Positions 26,300 to 34,057 of a stretch of 52,040 nt of DNA are shown in pieces. The translations under genes were made by a program, and so were the position numbers. The notes beneath the pieces are model-generated. The model worked only from the letters and a program-made list of their open reading frames with translations. It made no database searches and was not told the DNA's origin. The DNA lies in assembly GCA_015068155.1 (NCBI GenBank), contig SVLC01000005.1, forward strand, positions 1 to 52,040, read 5' to 3'. Source of the stretch: Oscillospiraceae bacterium (GTDB lineage: Bacteria > Bacillota > Clostridia > Oscillospirales > Oscillospiraceae). How positions within the stretch are numbered: the stretch's first letter is position 1; each line of letters opens with the position of its first letter.

Positions 26300-26569
26300 T
26301 TAACCCTCCATTCCCCGCAGAATCGCGGTTTCTACTCTGGCCCGAAGTACGCAATCCAGCGCGCCCCGGTCGGCGACAGTAACGATGGCGTTCTTCACGC
26401 CCAGATCCTCCAGCACTTTACGAACGGAGGCTTCGATCGCAGGTCCGAACTGGTTCATGACCACGCTCTTGATCTGCAGCTGCAGCCCGTTTTCGCAGGG
26501 CTCCACGGTAACCACCACGTCACTTTTTTCATCGGTGCCGGCGGTGGCCATCTTGATGATTTCTGCCAT
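26300..26569 (-). CDS. citD: Citramalate (citrate) lyase acyl-carrier gamma subunit
   Basis: 89 aa. Start at MAEIIKMATAGTDEKSD, chosen for AAAGGAG 9 nt upstream. Small acyl carrier protein; the serine in EKSDVVV corresponds to the attachment site of the phosphoribosyl-dephospho-CoA prosthetic group. First gene of the unit citD-citE-citF-mesaconase. The maturation genes (citC, citX, citG) usually found beside citDEF are absent here and must be elsewhere if the enzyme is active. Confidence 0.9.
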   Translation of the reverse strand: MAEIIKMATAGTDEKSDVVVTVEPCENGLQLQIKSVVMNQFGPAIEASVRKVLEDLGVKNAIVTVADRGALDCVLRARVETAILRGMEG

Positions 26570-26621
26570 TTTTCTAGTACTCCTTTCAGAAGCAATAGTA
26601 ATTGATTTTATTCCAACTGCC

Positions 26622-26650
26622 ATTATATATCACTTCTGTCAAATATGCAA
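26622..26650 (-). promoter_or_regulatory. Promoter of the citramalate lyase/mesaconase unit
   Basis: Minus-strand consensus -10 TATAAT (26622-26627). The -35 is weak: TTGCAT at 26645-26650 with 17-bp spacing. It shares a 168-bp divergent intergenic region with the plus-strand P-loop gene. Confidence 0.55.
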
Positions 26651-26692
26651 ACTTTTTTTCATTTTTCTCTGTTCAAATTCCGTTTTTTCTGC

Positions 26693-26698
26693 TATAAT
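26693..26698 (+). promoter_or_regulatory. -10 element of the divergent P-loop gene
   Basis: TATAAT on the plus strand, about 40 nt before the start codon; a TGTTCA at 26670-26675 gives a poor -35 at 17 bp. Confidence 0.5.
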
Positions 26699-26737
26699 GA
26701 AAAAACAAATTGATCATCAGAAACGGAGGACACATCT

Positions 26738-27658
26738 ATGATGGAAACCCAGAGCAACTTCATCGTCAGTTCTTATTTTGCCCCCCGTGGCCACGCCCGT
26801 ATGTACGCCCTGGGCATGCAGTTGGCCCAGCAATATTTAAGTCCCTTCGATAAGCTCATCGGTGTCATCGGCGACGCCGGCGCCGGCAAATCCGCTCTGA
26901 TCCGGGGCATGTTCCCCAACATCGAGCTGACCAACGATGACAACGGTCTTTACATCCGCCCCCTGCCCCTGCTGGATGTGGATTGCGACCGGGGCTTTTT
27001 CTCCCCCCACTCCTATCATGTGGATATCCGTTTTGAGACCGGCTTTACCCAGCTTACCGAGCTGGCCGATTGCATTCTGGAGGCAGTCAAGCGGAACAAG
27101 CGGGTCATCGTGGAGCATTTCGAGCTAGTGTATCCCCTGCTGCACATGAACGCGGACCTGCTGATCGGCGTGGGCGAGGAAGTAGTGCTGGCCCGGCCCA
27201 ATGTCTTCGGCCCGGAGCCCTACGAGGTGCGGGACATCGTATATAAGTCCCTGCCCTACCGCTTAAAATCCCACACAGCAGAAGACCTGTGTGAAATGCT
27301 GCTGCCGGAGGAGGACTATATGCGCTGCGGTCACGATGACGTGCGCCACGGCTTCGTGCTGACCTTCCCGGACTATCCCCCCAAGGTGGACCTGCCCCAG
27401 CTGCAGGAAAAGATCCATGAATATATCAAGATGGATCTGCCGGTGACCTATGTGGACGAAGGCCATGTGCGTATCGGCGATATGGTTCATCCCTGCAACG
27501 GCCCCCGGATCCATGTGTCCTCCACCGGCCAGATCGGCGACCTGCAATTACTCTACCGCTTCGTCCACGACAAGCGGAAAAACCGCTACCTCCTGGTGGG
27601 CTGCATCGGTGAAAAGAACCTGGACTACATCCGCAAGATGAACCCGGGACAGTTCTAA
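26738..27658 (+). CDS. P-loop protein of unknown function
   Basis: 306 aa; ATG with GGAGGA 7 nt upstream. Residues 45-52 (GDAGAGKS) form a Walker A, and the following MFPNIELTNDDDG-like stretch suggests nucleotide binding; VIVEHFELVYP may be a Walker B-like strand. The C-terminal third has HVRIGDMVHPCNGPRIHVSS, which recalls the additional domain of alanyl-tRNA-synthetase-like proteins. I recall related Clostridial proteins being named that way, but cannot verify it. No signal peptide or membrane segment. It is divergent from the citramalate lyase operon and shares its promoter region. Function unknown; a strong terminator follows. Confidence 0.75.
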   Translation: MMETQSNFIVSSYFAPRGHARMYALGMQLAQQYLSPFDKLIGVIGDAGAGKSALIRGMFPNIELTNDDNGLYIRPLPLLDVDCDRGFFSPHSYHVDIRFETGFTQLTELADCILEAVKRNKRVIVEHFELVYPLLHMNADLLIGVGEEVVLARPNVFGPEPYEVRDIVYKSLPYRLKSHTAEDLCEMLLPEEDYMRCGHDDVRHGFVLTFPDYPPKVDLPQLQEKIHEYIKMDLPVTYVDEGHVRIGDMVHPCNGPRIHVSSTGQIGDLQLLYRFVHDKRKNRYLLVGCIGEKNLDYIRKMNPGQF

Positions 27659-27670
27659 AAATGCAAAATT

Positions 27671-27702
27671 GCCGCGACCGGTATTCCCGGCCGCGGCTTT
27701 TT
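27671..27702 (+). terminator. Terminator after P-loop gene
   Basis: Stem GCCGCGaCCGG/CCGGcCGCGGC with loop TATTC, followed by TTTTT. Standard intrinsic terminator on the plus strand. Confidence 0.88.
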
Positions 27703-27741
27703 GTGCCATATGTAAACTTCCGTTTGTCGGGCAGTGTTATC

Positions 27742-27769
27742 GCAGGGCGCTGGCTGTCCCCCGCCCTAC
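27742..27769. repeat. Short GTAGGGCG-type palindrome remnant
   Basis: GCAGGGCG and CGCCCTAC form an imperfect inverted repeat in the gap between two convergent genes. The ends resemble the GTAGGG/CCCTAC termini of the elements at 39444-39573 and 44271-44322. Probably a degraded member of the same non-coding family. Confidence 0.4.
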
Positions 27770-27811
27770 AATGTGTCCCACAAACCGCAATTGGGGCGCC
27801 TATGGGGTTTC

Positions 27812-30523
27812 TTACAAAGAAACTTTGGAAAAGATTTCCTCCAGGATTTCCGGATGCTGCTCGGCTTTTAAATAGTAAATAACGCCATTGATGGTGATGG
27901 TATCCAGACTCCGTTTGATAACGGTGCCATCGGCATACTCAATCTCTACTTGATAAGTACCGCTGCCGGGAGGCAAAACATCAGGGCCTTTCACTCCAAC
28001 AGTGAATGAATTCAACCAGTTAATGATTTCTTCCATATTTTCGGCAGGAACATCGCTCCCCTTGCCTTGTCCACAGTAAGCATAGAACGTGATACGAACG
28101 ATGTTTTCCGTGTTGAAAACAGCATCTCCAGGCTTTGTGGGGCGATCATTTCCAGACCCATCCGGCACCTGGGCAACAAAGCCATAATATGCCTTTCCAC
28201 TGCCAAATTCCCGGTCTGTATACCAAGCGCTCCATTCAACCTTTACGAAATAATAATAAGTTCCGACCTTTAATGGAATGCTTCCATTTTCCACCTTCAA
28301 TTCCTCCGAATAAATTTCGAAGGAATCAGAGTCCCAATTGCTCACATCCCAGCATTCTACGGTTATCCACTGCGGCGCAACAGGACTTTCCAGCAAAACG
28401 CTACGCTGGCTGGTGTACAGCCACGGATACTCCTCTGCATAATTGGTGCCCTTTCCACCAAACACTCCGTCGACATTGACGGCGCCGCAGTTATTTCCCC
28501 AACCGTATCCGCACCGTCTGGGCTTTAAGACCTGTTCACCCGCCAACAGCGATACCTGGGGTGGTACTTGGTCGCGGTGCGTCGAGCAATTGACATTGCA
28601 CACCGTCTTCTCCGGTATTTTCTTCGAGGTTTCGACGAAGATCAATTTAGAAACCAGGTCTTGCGTGCCATCTGACGTTATTTCTTTGCACATGCCGATC
28701 TCTATTTCATCTTCCGCTATCCGATGAAGGGAATTCACACGATATGTATCCGAACTGCTTCCCGGAGAATTCCACACGAGGATCAGGCTGTGGCTTTCGA
28801 AAAAGGCATCGTCATATTGTTCCGCCGCTTCCATGATCTCCAGGTATTCCGGATAGCCTAACCTGGAAAGATGGGCTTCTATACCGGCTTTGGCATTGAT
28901 GATCAAAGCGATTGGATATCCATTTCCATAATCATCCTCAGGAAACACCTTTGCATCTACAGTGTTTGTTTTAAAACTGATTGACGCTCCGATTCCCGTT
29001 TGCCAGGAAGTATCCGGGTCATTTTTCGGCGGCGTAGAACCTGTAGGATCTTGGAGATCGGGTTTGCTAGTTTCCAGGTTCTGCTCGTGATAGGTTGTAT
29101 AATCCTCCCAAACCGTTTCCAACTGTTTCGCGCTTATCAGGCCGGTTTCAAAAGCCTCCTTCAGCATGGTAAAGCCGCCATCTTTGTAAACCCACATTTT
29201 CTGGGAACTGGGATATACAAATTCCAAGCCGTTGATTTCTTCCGTCGTGATACATGCAAGATAACCCAAAAACGGCATATCCACAAACATCACATAGGTA
29301 TCATCAAACTGGCTGATCAGCCGCAGCTCCACTTCCTCCGGCTGGCAGGTATCCGTTTCCGTGCTGAAGAACGCCACCGCATCCTCCTGTATCTGTCTTT
29401 TCATTCGCTCCCAGTTGTCAGAGGAAGCAACCGGTCCGGCGGCGGCGCAGCCGGCTACGATCGCGCACAGAACGACCATACAAACAGCGGCAATCAGGCT
29501 GATTTTCCGTTTCTTCACGATAAAATTCACCCTTTCTTTCAGTTGCTTCTTGGTTTCATTCATAGCCGTGGCGGTCTGCATCAGATTCGCAGGGCGGGAA
29601 GCCTGGCTCACCACATCCAAAAGGCTCTTGCCATAGGCGATCCGCTCCGCTTCTCCCAGGCGCTTCAGCGCCCCCTCGTCGCAGGCCAGCTCGCAGTCCC
29701 GGCGGCTGAACCAGGCAGCCACCCACACCAGCGGATTAAACCAGTAAACGCACAGGCAAACGCACCGCGCCAGGGACCAAATATGGTCTGCGTGCCGCCA
29801 ATGGGTCAATTCATGGGTCAGCACATGACGCTGGGTGGTTTCCTCAGCAGCGCACGCCGGTGTCAAATACACCGCAGGCCGGAATAAGCCCACCAAACAG
29901 GGCGAACCCACCTTTTCCGACACATACACCGGAATCGGACTTTCCACATCCAGCTTTTCCCGGTTTTTCCTTAACATCCGGCTGTGACGCAGATTGACGA
30001 TGGCAAACCACACTGCCATCACGCCAACACCTGCCAACCAAACCGCGGCAGCAATTTGGCCCAGGGTAATGGGGTCAGCGGTATCTGCCACCTGCTGCTG
30101 TACCTGAGGCCGTACTTCCGGGACGAATACTTCCTGCTCCGTGTAGATCTTGTCGATCATAACAGCAATTTCTTCTTTGGGCATTTGGTCACGGATAGCA
30201 GACTGGATGTGCGCCTGCACCTCCGGTGTAAACACAGTTTGATCCTTTTCCACATAATCCTTGATGATCTCCCGGTAAGCATCCTGCTCCGTAACACCGG
30301 CCACCTGTTTATTGGAGACCTCCGTAATGGCCTCCGTCACGGGCTTTGCCGAGGTGAGGATGGAAAAATCCAACTGCCCGATCTGCACCGGGATCAGCAA
30401 CCGCAGGGCCACCAAGCCCCAGGCGCCATAGATCAGCACCCGGCTCACTTTTTTCGCAAAGATCAGCCGCAAAATCAACAGAACCACGATCAGCACCGAG
30501 GATGTGATCAATATTTCTTTCAT
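27812..30523 (-). CDS. BlaR1/MecR1-type M56 sensor protease with large sensor domain
   Basis: 903 aa. N-terminal membrane helices (about 1-22, 30-48, 155-177) and an M56 zinc metalloprotease domain with HELTH at 237-241 and the third ligand glutamate E278 in RRDCELACDEGAL. A last helix (about 343-362) leads to an extracellular region of some 540 residues that shows no penicillin-binding motif (no SxxK/KTG set). Known BlaR1 proteins sense a ligand outside and trigger cleavage of a BlaI repressor inside. Here the ligand is unknown. It overlaps the repressor gene by 4 bp (ATGA). The sensor part looks more A+T-rich than its neighbours. No beta-lactamase gene is in the window. Confidence 0.88.
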   Translation of the reverse strand: MKEILITSSVLIVVLLILRLIFAKKVSRVLIYGAWGLVALRLLIPVQIGQLDFSILTSAKPVTEAITEVSNKQVAGVTEQDAYREIIKDYVEKDQTVFTPEVQAHIQSAIRDQMPKEEIAVMIDKIYTEQEVFVPEVRPQVQQQVADTADPITLGQIAAAVWLAGVGVMAVWFAIVNLRHSRMLRKNREKLDVESPIPVYVSEKVGSPCLVGLFRPAVYLTPACAAEETTQRHVLTHELTHWRHADHIWSLARCVCLCVYWFNPLVWVAAWFSRRDCELACDEGALKRLGEAERIAYGKSLLDVVSQASRPANLMQTATAMNETKKQLKERVNFIVKKRKISLIAAVCMVVLCAIVAGCAAAGPVASSDNWERMKRQIQEDAVAFFSTETDTCQPEEVELRLISQFDDTYVMFVDMPFLGYLACITTEEINGLEFVYPSSQKMWVYKDGGFTMLKEAFETGLISAKQLETVWEDYTTYHEQNLETSKPDLQDPTGSTPPKNDPDTSWQTGIGASISFKTNTVDAKVFPEDDYGNGYPIALIINAKAGIEAHLSRLGYPEYLEIMEAAEQYDDAFFESHSLILVWNSPGSSSDTYRVNSLHRIAEDEIEIGMCKEITSDGTQDLVSKLIFVETSKKIPEKTVCNVNCSTHRDQVPPQVSLLAGEQVLKPRRCGYGWGNNCGAVNVDGVFGGKGTNYAEEYPWLYTSQRSVLLESPVAPQWITVECWDVSNWDSDSFEIYSEELKVENGSIPLKVGTYYYFVKVEWSAWYTDREFGSGKAYYGFVAQVPDGSGNDRPTKPGDAVFNTENIVRITFYAYCGQGKGSDVPAENMEEIINWLNSFTVGVKGPDVLPPGSGTYQVEIEYADGTVIKRSLDTITINGVIYYLKAEQHPEILEEIFSKVSL

Positions 30524-30900
30524 TTTGCATCCTCCTCCGCTCTTCTCAGAATTTCGTACAATTCGTCAATATCCGCCTTGGTCAGACTGTTTCGCTGGGC
30601 CATAGCATTCACCAGCATACCGATACTGCCGCTATAGGCTCTGCGCAGCAGGTTATTGGTTTCCCGGGCGGCCACATCCTCCCGGCTGAGGACGGGACGG
30701 AAGGTTTTTGTTCTCCCCTGCTCCTCATAGGTAATGATGCCCTTTTCCTCCATGCGGCGCACCATAGTCGCCACCGTGCTCTTGCTCCAACCCACGGACT
30801 TTTCCAGATCCGCCACCAATTCCATCAATGTGCTGGGTCTTTGCCACAGGCACTCCATCACCTGCCACTCGCTGGAACTCAATACCATTTGCTTTTCCAT
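30520..30900 (-). CDS. BlaI/MecI-family transcriptional repressor
   Basis: 126 aa. Winged-helix repressor: SSSEWQVMECLWQRP, the recognition helix region VGWSKSTVATMVRRMEEKG and the wing ITYEEQGRTKTFRP match BlaI. The dimerisation helices form the C-terminal half (LTKADIDELYEILRRAEED), with the protease-sensitive region presumably in between. It is first in a two-gene operon with the BlaR1-type protease. Two TACANNTGTA-like boxes in its own promoter indicate autoregulation released when the partner is activated. AAGGAG lies before the ATG. Confidence 0.92.
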   Translation of the reverse strand: MEKQMVLSSSEWQVMECLWQRPSTLMELVADLEKSVGWSKSTVATMVRRMEEKGIITYEEQGRTKTFRPVLSREDVAARETNNLLRRAYSGSIGMLVNAMAQRNSLTKADIDELYEILRRAEEDAK

Positions 30901-30919
30901 TCTGCACCACTCCTTGGTT

Positions 30920-30963
30920 TACTTTTGTAACCCTATCATAGCACAGTTGTTTACATTTGTCAA
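30920..30963 (-). promoter_or_regulatory. Promoter with two BlaI-like operators
   Basis: Minus-strand TTGACA (30958-30963), 17-bp spacer, TATGAT (30935-30940). TACATTTGTC (30952-30961) overlaps the -35 and TACTTTTGTA (30920-30929) lies just downstream of the -10. Both resemble the BlaI box TACAnnTGTA. Their centres are 32 bp apart, about three helical turns, so two dimers would sit on the same face. Confidence 0.8.
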
Positions 30964-30982
30964 CCGTTTGATGGGAGAAAGA

Positions 30983-31140
30983 TAAATTGTTGTTTATCAT
31001 GTCATCCTGAGCGAGCAAAGCGAGTCGAAGGATCCGTTCCCCGTAGTCGAAGAATACGGATTCTTCGACTACGCGGCCCTTTGGGCCGCTCCGCTCAGAA
31101 TGACATATTCGGTACGGATACTAAGCTAAACAACAATTTA
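30983..31140. mobile_element. MITE-like palindromic element, 158 bp
   Basis: Perfect 14-bp terminal inverted repeats TAAATTGTTGTTTA (30983-30996) and TAAACAACAATTTA (31127-31140). Inside are a 15-bp pair ATGTCATCCTGAGCG/CGCTCAGAATGACAT with one mismatch, a perfect 13-bp hairpin GTAGTCGAAGAAT/ATTCTTCGACTAC (31043-31072) and GCGGCCC/GGGCCGC. No open frame of note. Such elements are known as non-autonomous or REP-like repeats; no transposase is in the window. Confidence 0.75.
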
Positions 31141-31156
31141 CCTTACGAAGGCGCGC

Positions 31157-31187
31157 AAAAAGCTGCCGTTTTTGCACGGCAGCTTTT
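31157..31187 (-). terminator. Terminator of the histidine utilisation operon
   Basis: 11-bp stem AAAAGCTGCCG/CGGCAGCTTTT with a T-run on the minus strand, 10 bp after the cyclodeaminase stop codon. Confidence 0.85.
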
Positions 31188-31197
31188 GTTATGCAAT

Positions 31198-31824
31198 TTA
31201 CACCAGGGTCAGCACTTCTGCATAAACCCGGTCGGCAGCGGCGACCACCTTGTCCACCAGCGCCTGGCCCTTGGCGCGATAGCTTTCGGCCAGGTCCTTA
31301 TCCTTCAAAGAGCCGATGTTGATCAGCACATTCAGCCATGCGCCCTGGACAGCGGTACGCAGAGTCAGCGCGCCCACGCCCAGATCGGAGGCGGAAGCGG
31401 TGTTGAACTTGCCCAGCAGACTCTCGGTCAAAGCGATGGTCTCAGCGGACAGCTCCATCATCTCCATGGGGGTCTCGGTACTTTTTACCAGGCCTGCCTG
31501 AATGGCGGCGGAGCGGGCAGCCTTCTCCTCGTCAGTAGCCTTGGGCATACCGTAGGCATTGCTGATCACCATAAAAGCCTCGGTATCCCGATCCATCACA
31601 TCGATGAATTTCGCCTGCAGGGCGGTCGCCTTTTCCTTCACTTCCAGCACAAATTCCTGGTATTCTTCATACTTTTTGCGGCCCTCTGTCAGGCGGCAGA
31701 CCATAGCGGTCAGGGCAGCGCCCAAAGCGCCGGCCAATGCTGCGGTGGAGCCGCCGCCGGGGGCGGGGGCATCGGAGGCCAGCACGTCGGCAAACTGGGT
31801 AACAGTCATTTCAGCCAGTTTCAT
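31198..31824 (-). CDS. fchA: Formimidoyl-tetrahydrofolate cyclodeaminase
   Basis: 208 aa, normal for the stand-alone enzyme. Removes ammonia from 5-formimino-tetrahydrofolate to give 5,10-methenyl-tetrahydrofolate. The N-terminal signature SDAPAPGGGSTAAL binds the folate; the rest is the expected helical bundle. Last gene of the hut operon, 10 bp after the glutamate formimidoyltransferase gene. Together they salvage the one-carbon unit from histidine. Followed by a terminator. Confidence 0.94.
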   Translation of the reverse strand: MKLAEMTVTQFADVLASDAPAPGGGSTAALAGALGAALTAMVCRLTEGRKKYEEYQEFVLEVKEKATALQAKFIDVMDRDTEAFMVISNAYGMPKATDEEKAARSAAIQAGLVKSTETPMEMMELSAETIALTESLLGKFNTASASDLGVGALTLRTAVQGAWLNVLINIGSLKDKDLAESYRAKGQALVDKVVAAADRVYAEVLTLV

Positions 31825-31834
31825 AGCGCACCTC

Positions 31835-32746
31835 TTATTCCAGGCCGATCAGGTGATACTCCATGGCCTGCTTGCGGCCATCGAAATTCTCCAGCTTCAG
31901 GTAGTACTCAGCGCAATCGATCAAGGCCTTGGCAGGAGTCAGACCCACCAGCTCGGAGCCGATGATCCGGGCGCCGTAACGGTCAGCCAGGGCGCGAACC
32001 ATCTCGAAGACATAGTAGATAGGCGTGCCTTCATAGTTGACCAGGTTCATGGAAACCTGAGCAATATTCCGGTCCTCCAGCATAACGCCGATGGCCTTGC
32101 AATACTTGAAGCCGCCGTTGCGCTCACGGATGGCCTTGGCGATCTTGTTGGCAACCTCAATATCGGAGGTGTCCAGGTTGATGTTGTAGGCGATCAGAGG
32201 CATACGGGCGCCGATAGCCACGATACCGGCAGTGGGGTGGATCTTCCGCTCACCGAAGTCGGGGGCCCACTCGGGCTGCAGCAGCTTTTCGGGCATACCC
32301 TCGAACTGGCCGCTGCGGCACTTGGCCAGGTTGGTACGGTGAGGGGCGGAAGCAGAGTCTTCATACAGGAAAGAAGGCACCTGCAGTTCGTCCCAAATAC
32401 GCTTTGCCAACCGCTTGGAGATCTCCACGCACTCCTCCACGGTCATATCCATGGTGGGGATGAAGGGGATCACATCGGTAGCGCCCATACGGGGGTGCTG
32501 ACCCTTATGCTTGGTCATGTCAATGAGTTCAGTGGCCTTCTTGGTCATCTGGAAAGCCACTTCCTCGATGGCCTCGGGAGAGCCAACCATGGTGAACACA
32601 CAGCGGTTATGGTCGCCGTCGGTCTGCACATCCAGCACGGTGCAGCCGGGAACGGAGTTGGCCACATCCACGATCTGCTGGAACACTACGGGATCCTGTT
32701 CCTTGCTCACAGAAAAATTAGGTACACATTCAACAAGCTTTGCCAT
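31835..32746 (-). CDS. ftcD: Glutamate formimidoyltransferase
   Basis: 303 aa, the length of the stand-alone transferase (the mammalian protein fuses it to the cyclodeaminase). Transfers the formimino group of N-formimino-L-glutamate to tetrahydrofolate, releasing glutamate. N-terminal LVECVPNFSVSKEQD, TDGDHNRCVFTMVG (conserved His) and HPRMGATDVIPFIP are family signatures. AGGAGGAAAATTCAA precedes the ATG. Its product glutamate can feed the methylaspartate pathway encoded about 6 kb away. Confidence 0.95.
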   Translation of the reverse strand: MAKLVECVPNFSVSKEQDPVVFQQIVDVANSVPGCTVLDVQTDGDHNRCVFTMVGSPEAIEEVAFQMTKKATELIDMTKHKGQHPRMGATDVIPFIPTMDMTVEECVEISKRLAKRIWDELQVPSFLYEDSASAPHRTNLAKCRSGQFEGMPEKLLQPEWAPDFGERKIHPTAGIVAIGARMPLIAYNINLDTSDIEVANKIAKAIRERNGGFKYCKAIGVMLEDRNIAQVSMNLVNYEGTPIYYVFEMVRALADRYGARIIGSELVGLTPAKALIDCAEYYLKLENFDGRKQAMEYHLIGLE

Positions 32747-32783
32747 TTGAATTTTCCTCCTAAAATAGTTTCATTTTTGGCGG

Positions 32784-32820
32784 CGAAGGCCGCTGACAAC
32801 CCCCTTTACACAAAGGGGCC
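32784..32820. repeat. Remnant of the CCCTTT palindromic repeat
   Basis: CCCCTTT-acac-AAAGGGG (32801-32818), preceded by a GGCGGCGAAGGCCGCT palindrome, matches the end of the larger element at 36126-36283. It fills the gap between hutI and ftcD without a terminator-like T-run. Confidence 0.5.
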
Positions 32821-32826
32821 TTAATC

Positions 32827-34056
32827 TTATTTTACGACCTTGCCGGCCTTGATGACGGATTTCACCAAATTGCTGCCGAAGCGGTAGCAGATGTAATCCA
32901 GATCCGGGGCATCCCAAATGACCAAATCGCCCCGCTTGCCGGGCTCCACGGAGCCGACTTTGTCCGCCATGTCGATGGCGGCGGCGCCGTTGAGGGTCAC
33001 AGCGGTCAGCACTTCCTCGGGAGTCAGCCGATACTTCAGACAGCCCAGGTTGATGACAAACTGCATATTCAGGCAGGGGCAGGAGCCGGGGTTAAAGTCG
33101 GTGGCCATGGCCACGGGAACGCCGGCATTCACCATATCCCGAGCAGGCGCGAAGGTAGCGCCCAGGTTGAAGCTGGTAGCCGGCAGCAGGCAGGCGATCA
33201 CGCCGCCCTTTGCCAGGGCTTCAATGCCCTCAGGAGGGCAGACGATCAAGTGCTCGGCGGAGATAGCGCCCATCTCACCAGCCAACTGGGAGCCGCCGAT
33301 GGCTTCGATCTCGTCGGCATGGATCTTGGGCCGCAGGCCGTATTTTTTACCCGCTTCCAGGATCTGCCGGGCCTCTTCCACATCGAAAGTGTCCGCTTCA
33401 CAGAACACATCGTTATATTTGGCGATGCCTTGCTGTGCGACCAGGGGCATCATTTCCTCGCAAACCAGGCGAATATATTCCTTCCGGTTCTGCTTGTACT
33501 CCTTGGGCACCAGATGGGCGCCCATGAAGGTGGCCACGATGTCCATAGCGTGCCGGTCATTCAGGTTTTTGATCACCTGCAAAGCTTTGAGTTCATGCTC
33601 GGTTGCCAGGCCGTAGCCGCTCTTGGCTTCCACGGTGGTGGTGCCAAAGGCCATCATCTCATCCAGCGCCAGGCTTGCCTTGGCGGTCAATTCTTCCTCC
33701 GTCGCCATACGGGTAGCATTGGTGGAGGACTGGATGCCGCCGCCGGCATTCTGAATTTCCAGGTAGGTCTTACCGTGGAGCTTCATGCCCAGCTCGTTCT
33801 GCCGCCAACCGCCGAAAATCAAATGGGTATGGGCATCCACCAGGCCGGGCGTTACCAGCTTGCCACCGGCATCCACCACGGTTTCGCCGTTTTTGGCTCT
33901 GGGCTTGCCGGAGCCCACTTCGGTGATAATGCCATCCTCGATCCGGACGAAAGCATCATACAAAAACTGCACAGCCCCCTGCTGGACGCCGCTTTTGGCG
34001 GCGGTGCCCATAGGTGTGGCCAGCAGACCAATATTTTTGATCAGCAAATTGCTCAT
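32827..34056 (-). CDS. hutI: Imidazolonepropionase
   Basis: 409 aa. Amidohydrolase-superfamily enzyme that opens 4-imidazolone-5-propionate to N-formimino-L-glutamate. Metal ligands: H76 and H78 (DAHTHLIFGG), later His in MGAHLVP and IHADEIE, and Asp in MATDFNPGS. It starts 1 bp after the hutU stop codon, so translation is likely coupled. Third enzyme of histidine degradation. Cytosolic. Confidence 0.96.
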   Translation of the reverse strand: MSNLLIKNIGLLATPMGTAAKSGVQQGAVQFLYDAFVRIEDGIITEVGSGKPRAKNGETVVDAGGKLVTPGLVDAHTHLIFGGWRQNELGMKLHGKTYLEIQNAGGGIQSSTNATRMATEEELTAKASLALDEMMAFGTTTVEAKSGYGLATEHELKALQVIKNLNDRHAMDIVATFMGAHLVPKEYKQNRKEYIRLVCEEMMPLVAQQGIAKYNDVFCEADTFDVEEARQILEAGKKYGLRPKIHADEIEAIGGSQLAGEMGAISAEHLIVCPPEGIEALAKGGVIACLLPATSFNLGATFAPARDMVNAGVPVAMATDFNPGSCPCLNMQFVINLGCLKYRLTPEEVLTAVTLNGAAAIDMADKVGSVEPGKRGDLVIWDAPDLDYICYRFGSNLVKSVIKAGKVVK

Positions 34057-34057
34057 A

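Noticed and set aside
30983..31140. Complete insertion sequence
   Set aside because: Inverted repeats are clear but there is no transposase frame; only a non-autonomous element can be supported.
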